Under the pieces are notes generated by a model that was given only the letters and a program-made list of their open reading frames with translations, was not told where the DNA came from and made no database searches. This document shows positions 28,424 to 40,400 of a DNA stretch of 59,213 bases, piece after piece; position 1 is the first letter of the stretch, and every line of letters begins with the position of its first letter. Source of the stretch: an uncultured Verrucomicrobiota bacterium (GTDB lineage: Bacteria > Verrucomicrobiota > Verrucomicrobiia > Palsa-1439); the NCBI GenBank assembly GCA_903825435.1, contig CAIKAP010000089.1, forward strand, positions 1 through 59,213, given 5' to 3'. A program made the position numbers and the translations under genes.

Positions 28424-28457
28424 GCCACCTGATCAGAACCGTGCCACTCTCCCCGGC

Positions 28458-31400
28458 ATGGCCTCATATAGAGATTTGAACGATCCCGACGTCAACGACT
28501 TCCTAGATCGAGTTTCCAACGGCACGGCAGGCGTGGACCCACAAGCGAACGCGATGGCCCGGACCACCGGGAACCCGCAAGCGCAGGCGGAAGGCAACAT
28601 GATCCTGGCCCGGCAGGCAGCGGAGCGAGATGCGCAGCAGCAGCAGCAGGCCGCGCAGATCCAGCAGGACGCCATCAAAGCACAGAAGGACCAAGCCAAA
28701 GCGCAGGAGGAGCAGCAAAAGGCCACGGTTCGGGCAGCCGCCGCCGCAGGGATGCAGACCGGAATCGGGATCGCCAGCGGAAAGCAGGAGGTCAAGACCG
28801 ACGACACCGGCAAACCGCTCTGGAAGGTCGGGGCAGTGGCACCGCCGCGCCAAGTGCCCGCAGTCAACGATGCGATGACAACGGTCCCTGGCCTCGGCGA
28901 CATTTACCAGCACGGCCACATGGGGATGCCGGTCGGCTACGAGCCGGCCAACGGCCAAGCCGCCGTGCAAACGTGGCGCGACGAGCACAACAACCAGGTG
29001 ACGCGCCCGGTGCCCACCAAGACCGACATGGACACCGGCAACGTGACCACCACCGGCAAGGACCAGTTCGGCGCGCCGACGACCGTCAATGCCGGGACCG
29101 ACTTCGCCAACCAGGCGCAGGCGCAGGCGAAAGCCGACCTCGACCAGCGGCACGCGACCATCCAAGCCCGCGAAGCGCAGATCCAGATGCGGCGCTTGCA
29201 GTTCGATCCCGCGTTCAAAGCCGTGGATGACGCGGCAACCGACGCCGGCCGCGAACTGGCCGCATTCTACAAGTCTCCGAAGTTCATCCGAACGGACGAC
29301 GGCAAGTGGGCGAAGCGCGACGCGGACACGGACCTACCGAAGAAGGTGACCACCGTCAAAGTCATCGGCGGCAAGGTTTACCAACCAGGCGAAGTCGAAC
29401 CGACCGACCCCGAGGAACTGACCAAGTGGCAGCGCCAGAAGGACTACCTCGAATCAGTCAACGCGCAGGCGCAGGCAGCCCGCAACAAGCTCCAGCCTGC
29501 CGCCGACCAACTGAAAGTGGCCGAGCAGAAGGTCAAGCAGGACCGCTACCAGCACAGCCTCGACCTGATCCGGCACCTGCACCCCGGCATCGACGATGGG
29601 AGCGCCGACCTGCTGGCAGCCACACAGACGGGGCAACCGAGCCAGACCGCGCAGGCGTTCGACGCCATCACGGGACTTCCAGCCGCGGCCCCGCCGTTCA
29701 ATGGACCGCCAGCGCCGCAGGATTCAGCGCAACCAGGTATTGCGTCCGGCGCAAATCCACAACAGCCGCAACCAGCCGCCACTGGGAAACAGCTACCAAC
29801 CACCGGCCAAAATCCGCAGTTCGACGCATGGAAGGCACAATACGCGCCCAACGACACCGGCAAGGATTACGACCTGATGGGAGCGTTCAGCGCGGGAATC
29901 AAGCCCGATGGCGACCGGGGACACTTCCCCGACACGTTCAAACTGCCGAATCATCCGACATTCTCCGATCAGTCGCAGTATTCCACCAAGGACGCACCCG
30001 GCGGCAAGTGGGGCACTGATGCGGACGGGAAGGACACATTCACGCCCTCTCCGTGGATGGCGAAAGACCCGGCGCGGATGGCCTACCTCAAGGATTACAT
30101 GGCCAAGGCCGAGCCGAACGCGAAATTGATCCTGCCCGAAGCAAAGACCGCCCCCTCGGCGGCGGCGCAACCGCTCATCCCGCTCGACCAGATGGACGAC
30201 CCATCCAAGCTGACCGCAGCGTCAAAGCTGGTCGGTGGACTCAAAGACCCGGCCAGCGTCAAGGTCGAAACCTTGCCAGCCGGCGTGACGGCGCTCACCC
30301 GCAACGGCGACAATATCGGATTCATGTCCCGCGACAGCCAGGGCAACCCGATGTTCGAACTGAGCAGCAGCGTGGAAGGCAGTGACCTGCGGCACCATGT
30401 CGATTTCAGCGCGACCACCGGCATCCCGATCTACCTGCAACGCGCTCCCGGCACCGAGCCGCACGACCCGGTCAAGGGTGCCCAATACGTCGCCAGCGTC
30501 ATGGCAGCGGTCAAGAACGTAACTGACAACCCCGGTTCCTACGCCAACCCGCAGGCGGCCAACGACGCGGTCAAGACCAGCCTCCAGGCGCTCCAAGCCA
30601 CGCCCGACCAGATCAGCGCCAAGGTACGCACCGGCCAACTGGCCGTGCAGCAGGGGCAGGCGACCATGAAAAACGTGTGGGGAATGAGCCTGCAGCCCGA
30701 CGATCCGAGCGACCTCAAACTCTTCCACGAATGGTTCATCAAGCAGCCTGCCGACGTCCAGAAGGCATGGAAGAACTCGACCACGCCCGAGGAATCCAAC
30801 CCGATCAAGGCCGAATACCTCAAGGATTGGATCCAGAACAACGCATGGAAGCCGGGAATGGACCAGGCGTTCGTCGACAAGACGTGGAAGCAGCAACTCC
30901 CCGGACGCGCACCGGAAGGCCAACTCGAAACCATCGGGCGAAACCTCGTCATGGACACGGTGCCGGCCATTGGGACGGCGGTCGGAGCGGCCATCGGTGG
31001 TCTCCTCGGAATCGAGTCAGGCCCAGGCGCGGTGGCTACGGCAACGGCCGGCGGCATGGCAGGCGCAGCCATCGCCACCAAAGCGCAGAAAGCCATCTTT
31101 CACGCGGTCTTCGGCGACAACGCCATGAAGGAAATGGAATACCAGCAGGCGGCCAACAGAGCGGCGCACCCAGGGGCCGACCAGATCGGCGCTATGGCGC
31201 CGCTCCTGATCTCCTGCATCGGCAACCCGGTCGGCGGAGCAGTGAAGGTCGAAGGCAAACTCCTCGGCCGTGCGCTCACCGCCAGCGGCAAAGCCGCCAT
31301 CGCTGCCAACGAGGCCGCGCCATGGGCGGAACGCGTGGCGCAGAATTGGGCAACCGGCATGCGCGTCGGTGGTGGTGACAAACTCCGCGATTGGGTGAAC

Positions 31401-34400
31401 GACAAGACCAACCCGGACGGCAGCCCGATCACGCCATTGTCGGTGCTGAACTCGATGGCCCGCGAAGGCGTGACGTTTGGATCGCTTGGCTTCGCCCCGG
31501 AAGCCATCGCAGCCCTGCCAATCATGAAGAACATCTTCGTGAAAGCCGGATACAAAGGCGTGGCGGATTCCACCCTGATGGCAACAAGTGGCGTGCTCTA
31601 TGACGCGCTGACCACCGGCAAAGCCCCGGACTGGTCCCGCGCCGCCGCCGAATCCAAGAGCGGCATCACGCCATTCTTCCTGCAAAACCTCGTCATGGGT
31701 GCCCTGCACCGATCGCTCACCGGTCGAAAGACCGACGCGCGGCCGCAACCGGGAGATGAAGCGCCGCCCGCCGACAGCGCGCCACCCGTCCCGCACGATC
31801 CAGTGGCCATCGCCGCCATGGGCGACCAGGAATACGGCGACTGGATCAACAAGAACACGCCGGTCGACGCGTCAAGCGTCAGTTCGCCCGATCACCTGAA
31901 AGCCGTCGAGGCTGGAATCACCGCGGCCCGCGCGCGCGGCGACAATCACACCGCCGACATCCTGACCGCGCAGCTTCACAACTCGGAGCAGCCGACCAAC
32001 CACCAACCCGGCGGAGAAAATGACCTCAGCCCCGAGTCGGCGCAACTCTTCAACCGGAACGCCCGCAACTTCAACCAGGCGCTGGCAGCCACCAAGGAGC
32101 GCCTCGGGATCGAGAGCGCACCACCGGCAGCCACGGGCGACCAGAACGCGCCAGCGGGCACGCCAGGTGCAGGACAGGGCACCCAGGCGGAACCAACGCC
32201 AGTGACCATGCACCCGTGGGCATCGCAGGAACCGGCCATCTACGCCGGCAGCGAGGAAGCGAACAAACCGAGCGTGCGCGACGCCGTGAGCGAGGCCTAC
32301 ACCAACGGGCAAGCCGTGCATGCCGGCATGGCCAAGATCGCGGAGAAGGCAGGCGTGCCGATTCCCTCTCACTACGAGAAGCAGGGCAACCTGCTGGTGC
32401 CCAACCGAGAATCCCGCACCCCGGCGCCCGCCGCCCACACGCCGGCCATCCAACTGCCGCCGATGGAGCTGAAAGGCGGCAACAAACCGGCGACTCCAGC
32501 CGCAACCGCTGCACAGCCGCACCCGGAATCCCGCGTCGGTGACCACCCGGTGGCCGTGGCCAACCGCATCAAGGATCGCGTCGAGGCCGAGATGCCCAAG
32601 ACCAAAGGCAGGATCGACATCCGCCACGAAGAAGGACCGTCGCCGACCGGCGGTGCCGAAGTGGGCAGCGACGGACGAATGACGCTCCGACTCCCCGACA
32701 TTGCCGCCCACCTCAACCGATTCGACCCAAAAGCGGTCGAGGACTCGGTCGTCAGGATCGCCGTGGCCCACGAAGCCGTCCACATGGTGCAGGTCGAGGC
32801 TGTCAAATCGCTGTGGGAAACCGCCAAGAAGTCCGGTTCGAAGCAGGACTACCCCGAATTCTTCCACGAGTTGTATGGCAAGCTTCACGGTGAACTCGCA
32901 CCGGAAGCCATCAACGCCGCGCGCGAGATCTACGGTGCCGACGCATGGGACGCGCTGCCTGACGATTCCACCCGAGCCGCCGAACTGGCCAGGATGCTCG
33001 TAGAAGCAAAGCTCAACCCGGATCCGGCCAAGGCCGATCAATTCTCCGAGCTTTACCGCGCCCTCAAGCTCAAGCAATCGCCCACCCTGATCGCAACCAT
33101 CCGACAGGCGGTGGAAACGATGATCCGCATGATCAAGAGCGGCGAGCTTCCCGAGTCGTGGAAGGAACACATCGGCAAGCTGGAAGAACTCTACCGCGAC
33201 ATGGCCGGCGAAGAAGCGGAACCCAAGGACGAGCCGAAGCAGGAACCGCCCAAACCTGACACCAAGCCCGCGGCAACCGATGACGAATACACCGCCGTTC
33301 CAAACCCGGACGGCAAGACGGCGACCATCCATGAGAACGGCAAGCCCATCGGCAATGTCCCGGCAGACAAAGCCGAGGGATTCCTGACCGACCTGCGCAA
33401 CGCCAAGACGGCACCCATCCCGGTCACGCGCCGCGCCATTACAGCCGCCAAGGACACGCTCCGCGAGCGCCTGACGGCCCAGCAGGACGACGATTTGACC
33501 AACGCCATGGAACCGCTGGCCGAACTCATGGAGAAAATGCCGCCGGACGAGCGCCAACCATGGGTCGAACAGCAGATCGAAGACTGGCTGGCACCCATCC
33601 GCGCCGAGCAGGAAGCCAAGGCGCAGCGGTCAGCCATCCAACGCGAGTTCAGGGACCGCCAGAAGCGCCGCCGCGTCGAGCGGGCCAAGGCCATCACCAA
33701 CGAGAGCGGGTCGATCTTCGCCAAGATGGCCGAACACGGCAAACTCGAGCCACCACCCAACCTGATCGGCATGCTCGCCCGCAAACGGGCGGGAAAACCG
33801 CTCACCGAGGCCGACATCAAGGCCAAGCGGGACTCGCAGACATGGGACGACGTGCCAGGCAAAAGCAGCTTTCGGGGCGGCAAAAACTCCACCCTGATGG
33901 GTGACGTGATCGACCAATACACCGCGGCCGCACCCGGCGAAGGGCTGGCACCCGACGAGATGGCATCCGAGCTGGGCATGGACCTCAAAGAGTTTACCGA
34001 GCAACTCCAGAAGGAACTGCGCCAAGTCGCCAACGGCAAGCCGGATGGTGCGCTCTCCGACGAGCAGATCGGCGAGATGAGCGACGCGCAGATTGCCAAA
34101 TACATGGCCGACCACCCGTCAGAGTTTGCCGACAACGCACCCAGGGTCACGCCTGAGCAGCAGGCTGCGCAGGACGCAGCCCATGAGGCGGAAATCGAAG
34201 CCCAGGCGCGTAAGGCCGAGGAGGACGCGTCCAACACCCTCCACTGGCAGGATTTCGCCGGTCCCGACGCCAAGGTCGGCACCAAGACGGCCGCCAGAGC
34301 GCAGGAAATCTTCACCGGCAAGTGGAAGGATGCCGAGGAGCGCGAGAATGATCCGTTCTACGAGCCGCAACCGGACGAACAGAAGCAGTGGATGGCCGAC

Positions 34401-37400
34401 GCGCTCAAGCAGGCGCAGGAGGAGGATGCGGCCAAATCCAGGCCCATCGCCGAAGGGCACGACCTGCTCGGAAACCCGGCGGCATACCGCGAGGAAACGC
34501 CGGAAGCCCCGATCGGATCCCCGGTGACAACCCAAAAGATAAAGGCCCAGGCTCCCTACCTGATGAGCGGCAACAAAGGGGACATCGTGGGACGCCACGG
34601 CAAACTGTTCCAGACGCTCGCCAAAGGTGCATCCAAGGTCATCGACGCCTTCGGCGGTGCCGGCATCTACACCCATTTCCTCGCCAAAGCCGGGCTGATG
34701 CCGAAAGGCAGCACGTTCAATGAGTGGACCCACACCAGGACCATCACCAACAGCCAACTGCGGGACCGGGCGCACGACGTGACCCAAGCCGTGGCATCGC
34801 TGAACGCCGAGTATCTGCGGGCATTTCCGCGCGAGACACTCCCGAAATCCCGCGACGAGATGCTCAAAACCCGCGAGAAGATTCTCGATTGGGCTACGCA
34901 AAAGGTCCGCGATCTGGTCGGTGACAACCCAAAAAACGACGATCAGGAACGCCTCGTCTTGCCCGAAAACCCGAAAACCGCCGCGCTTTACCTGTTCCTC
35001 CAAAACCACGCGAAGGAAAACCGGGTGATCGACTTCTCGCTGGTTGACGGCAAGGTCGAGATCACCAACTCCACCAAGGTGCTCGGCAAGGATGACTTCG
35101 ACTTCGTGAGCCACGACGAGGACACCAATGTGGTGAAATGGAACCCATCCGGCAAAGTCACCCAACCCATCCACAAACTCGGCCAATTCCTGAAAAACGC
35201 CGGTGAGGACTTCAAGGGGATGGATATCACGCGTGGTGACGGATGGGAGGCCGCGGCCAACGCCCCGGACGATGCCTTGGCGTTTGTGGACACCAGCTAC
35301 TTCCCGAGCGACGAGGACGCAGCCAAAGGCCACAAGGTGATGAATTACGGCGGGAAAACAGAGGCCGATGGCGACTGGCGCACTAATCTGGCGAAAATCC
35401 GCAAATATCTGCTACCCAATGCCAACCGAGTGCGGTATGTGCTGACTAACAACTTCAACAGCAACGTCGTGGAAGCCCTCGAAAAGGACGGATGGACGGT
35501 GCTTCACACAATCCGCAACCCCAAGAAACCACAACATGAATTCATCGCACTCTCACCGGCCGCGGCACGCGCCGCAGGCATTGAAGCATCAGGACCACGC
35601 CGATACGCCCCCGGCGGATTTGAGCGTACAGACATGGGAAGCGCTGAAAGCCAAGGGCTACCCGAAACAGGACAGCGACCCGGCGACGGGCGAGACGTTC
35701 GAGACGTACCCGGAATCGGTGTTCAGCCACAGCAACCCGCTGGTGGACGAAATACCGGAGGGAAGCCGCCCGGTGAACTGGCGGGAGATGGACAGCGCGT
35801 TCTACAACCCGAGCCAGGCACGGGACGCGAGGTCGGCGCAGACCGAGAAGCAGTAGAACACACCGACCCGTCTGAGTGGCCGCTATTCTCCAGCCCGGTG
35901 CCGGAAGAGAAGCCCAAACAATCCCTCGCCGAATTCAAGGAGCAACGCAAGGCCTCCGCCCGCGAGATGATGGCAGCCCGCGAAGCATCAGAATCCACGA
36001 TCAACCCGCGTGACCGCAATCAATCACCAGGCCGAGATTACCCGGTCCCGCCAAACTCCATCGCCATCCAGCCGCGTGGACTCGACACAATTCCGCTTTC
36101 TGACAAGGTCTACACCTACCCGTACGATGGAACTGCCGCAGACGCGGCCAAGGTCGGAGCAAAGGCATTCAAGGAACTCAACGCCAAATTCCCCGAGATG
36201 AGCCAGCGCGAAAGCGTGTTCATCGGATCAAACGACGATGGTATGGCACGGCACCGCATGGAGATGGACTTCGTGCATGACCGGGTGAAGGTGACGACGA
36301 TGGGCAAGGAACAGGGGAAGATCACTGACCTCACTACCGCCGCCACTGCGCCAGACGCCACCACCAAGCTCGGCGACGTGAAGGTCGGCACCATGTCAGC
36401 CCTCGGCGCTTACCGCACGCTCACGGCCAAGCTGGAGCGCACGGGCGGCCTGACAGACGCGGAGCAGGGGAAACTCGACGCGGCCAGCAAGGCGCTGGAA
36501 CAGAGGCTGGCAGCACCGACCGGGGAATCGATACCCACCACCGGCAAACCCTACGATTTCCACTCCGTGCGCAACACGGAAAAATCCCCGAACGCGGGAT
36601 CACGCTTTGGGCAGGACGTGGAACCAGCCGGGAAATACATGGTCGAATCCAGTCCAGAATCAGCGAAGGGACTCGACCCGAAATTTGAGCATGGACCGGC
36701 GCGGCTTGAGTCGCCACTTGTGCTTCCTTTCGGCGGCGGATATGGCGAAGAATCCAACTGGAAGAACGTGCTGTCAAAACAGTTTGACGGGAAGAAAGGC
36801 AAGGAGTTGTCGCAGGCCGTACGAGACGCCGGATATGACGGTATCATCACCACGGAACCAAGCACCGGTCCAAACCGACCGGCACACACCAGCGAGATCG
36901 TGGACCTGCGATCGATCACACCCACCGACCCCAACGGGCAGATGCGGCTTCTGTCGAGCCCAGTCAGCAAGGATTACGACGCCCGCTACCTCGAACTCGC
37001 CAAAGACCCGGAGAAGAACCGGGACGAGTTGCAGCGGATGGTGGATGAGAGGGCCAAGACTGCGGGTGGGAAACAAGTTGAAAGCGACACACTGCTAGAT
37101 CCAGAAAAGATAGAACCCGTCAACGAAATCGACAAGCCAAAGCAGGTGACGACCCAGGCCAAAATCATGAGAAAGGAAGGGTGGATTGGACGCCCGCTGT
37201 TGGTTGCAGACGAGGGAGATAGGATTCAGGCTTTCACCGGCAGTCACAGGCTGGCTGCGGCTGTTGAGGCGGGACTTGATGAAATACCCGTAGTCCACAT
37301 CCCGGTGGAAGAACTCGCACGGTGGATTGAAGAAGGTGGGGACGAATATGACAGCCTGTTTGTTGACTATCAGGGCTTCTCCAACGGCCGTGAAAGTGAC

Positions 37401-40400
37401 AAGCTGGATGATCTAAAACGCGCTAGAATGGATGGCATTGAAGGATTGGACGATGCTATTGACCTTTTGGAAATCGAAGATGAATCAAACTTCCTTGACA
37501 CCAAAGAGCGCGGACCACTTCACCGAAACCCATGGATTGTTGATGGTAGGGTGAAATCCGCCGACCCCATCACCCGCGACTCCGCAGGCAACGTCATCCC
37601 GCTGTCGCAGCGGTTCAACCCGGAGAGTGACAGCATCCTCCGCAGCAGCCCCGCCCCCGACGACACCACATCCCAGCAAGCCGTCCGCGCCGTCCTCGAC
37701 CGCATGGGCAAGCGCGAGCGTGACATCTACAACGACACGAACGCCGGAATGCCGCTGGCCGAGGTGATGAAGAAACACGGCGTGAGCGCCAAGGGAGTCG
37801 GCAACCTCCTCGACCAAGTGCGGGCACGCATGCAGACCGTCATCAGCGCCGCCAGCCCCGATGGCCTAAAACCCGTGATGCGCGGCGACAAGATCGTCGG
37901 CGGCAGGCCCGACCTCGCCGGATCCACGGTGCCGGAAATCGCGGCCATCCACCAGATCAGGAACGAGAACGGCCTGCCCGACCGCGTGAACCTGGCCGAA
38001 ATCCACGCCCGCGCCCGCCAGACCGTCGACTCCGACTTCAACGGCACGATCAACAACCTGCTCGACAAGCAGAGCAGGCGGGAACCCTACACGCTCGACG
38101 ACGCGGCCCAGGCGCAATATATCAGCCGAAAGATGGTGCTGGCCGGCGAGGACAACACCACCGAAAACCGGGTGAAGATCGGCCAGTTGACGACCGGGTA
38201 CATCGACATCGGAACCGACCTGGCACGCAGCATGAGAATCCGGGTGGACGACGCGGCCACGCCCGCCGAGCGCCACGCCCAATACATCGCCGGTGCGCTC
38301 TACACGCCCGACGACGTCATCAGGAAGCAGATGCGCAACGCCAAGCCCGAGGTGGCCAGACAGATCATGGAAAAATGGGTCACCACCAAGACCGACCGCA
38401 TCAAGGCCGAGATGCTCTCCCAAGGAATCGACATCGACGCCAGCCTCAAACAATACCGCGAAGCCGAAGAGGAGCGTCAGCAGGCGGCAGAGGAAAGCCC
38501 GCGGACGCAAAAAGCCATCGATGAGACGTTCGCCAAGCTGAACACGGCCGACAAGGTAGCCATCAAGGCGATCAACACCGGAGCATCCGTCGAAATGGCG
38601 GCCATGATCTCAGGCATCTCGGTTTTTGACTTGGAACAATCATATCGCAGATACACGGACTCGATCCTCAAGGCAATGAAGGAAACCGCGAAACGGCATG
38701 TCGACAATGCCGCGCTCGCATCATCACCAGCACACGATGCGCTATGGGACATCTTGGGAGAATTAGGCGTCAAAAAGTGGGAAGACATACCCAAGACCGA
38801 AGTGGACCGCGAGCGCATGATGGTCGAAAAGCAGCAGGCCAAGCGCAAGCAGTCGTCCAAACCCAAAGCGCCCAAGGCACCCGGAGCGGCGACGCCCGAG
38901 GCCACCGACGCCAACCAGCAGAACATCCCGCTGGAAGGATCGGCCAAGGACGCCGACCCGGACCACCAGGGGCTGTTCATCCCTGAAGGACCAAAACAAG
39001 GCCAACAGGACATCGACCTGCACGGCACCGCCGCCGACCCGGGCGATCACGAGGGGCTGTTCATCGGCGACACCGTGGACAAAAAGACCGTCATGTCCGA
39101 CAAGAAGGCCAACTGGAAGTCGAAATTCACGACGCTCGAGGACGGCACCATGCTGGAACGCCGGGTGGACAAAAAAGGCAAGGTGACGTGGAAGGTCACC
39201 AGCGGCACATTTGATCTAAACGACCCCATCGCCGTGAAGCACGTCCTCGATGCCTTTGGCGTCGCACGCGGAGGCTGGGGTGACAAGATGATGGACTACT
39301 GGCGCATGAGCGTGCTGACCGGCCCACAAACGATGATTGTCAACGCATCCAGCCACGCAGCCCACGCGCTCTGGAACGCGGTACCGCGACGCCTGCTGGA
39401 AGCCACCGTGAACAACACGCTCGGTCTGGTCGGCCAGAGCAGCCCAGATGCCGCCACCTTCGGCGAGTTCAAGCCGATGGCCAAGGCGCTCGGTGCCGCA
39501 TTTCACACCGCCGCCCGCATGGCGCTCACATCATGGAAACTCGGTGGATTGCGCACGTTCCAAGCCTACGCGGAAGGCAAGGCGCTCGACCTGCAGTCGC
39601 TGGGAGTGGGCGGCGAATACCTGCCGCCGGCCATCAGCGGAAAGTTCGGCGACCTCATGCGCTCGATCAGCTACAAGCCGATGGCCGCCGCTGACGAGTT
39701 CATCAAATCGATCTACGGCACCCTCCAGACAGCGGCAATCGCCCACCGGATGGCAGCCGTTGCGGAAGGACTCAAGGGAGACGCCTACGAAGCCCGACTG
39801 AACGAACTGATGCAGCCGGGATCGGAGGCTGCGATCCGCGCCATGGACAATACCCAGCGCACAGCGTTTCAAGAAAAACTGGACGGCAAAAACCCGCAGG
39901 CGATCTACCGCCTCGACCAAGCATCGCAGTGGCTCAAGAAAATGCGCCGGGAACCGTATATCGGCAAACCACTAAGTTTCATCATCCCGTTTGTCGACAC
40001 CCCGACCAATCTGGCAAAACTGGGAATGGAGATGACCCCGCTCAACGGATTCCTGATCGCCGCCGACATGGCCCGGTCGCTCAAGCGCCGGATGTTCAAT
40101 GGCGACATCCCGAAAGAGGAGGCAATCCGCCAAGCCAACGAAATCTACGACCGGATGCGACTGGTCAAAGACATCACCAACCAGACGATGGCATGGGCCG
40201 CGTTCCTGGCCATCCGCAACCTCATCAGCAGCGACAACGAGGACGGCCTGCCGTGGATCACCGGCACGACCAGCTACACGGCGACCAAGCGTGGTGAGCG
40301 CGACAACGCCAACGCCGTGATGCCGCCGATGAGCATCCGCCTTGGGAAATGGCAGTTCCGATACAACCGCATGGAGCCGTTCGCCATCGCGCTGGCCACC

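Larger units (their letters stand above)
28083..28457. other. Structured noncoding gap before the megaprotein gene
   Basis: 375 bases without a credible gene. It holds a late-motif copy at each end (28084 and 28410), a GC-rich hairpin at 28276-28306, and a stretch near 28320 whose reverse complement resembles a tRNA T-arm without a foldable whole. A small transcript from 28084 is possible. Confidence 0.5.
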
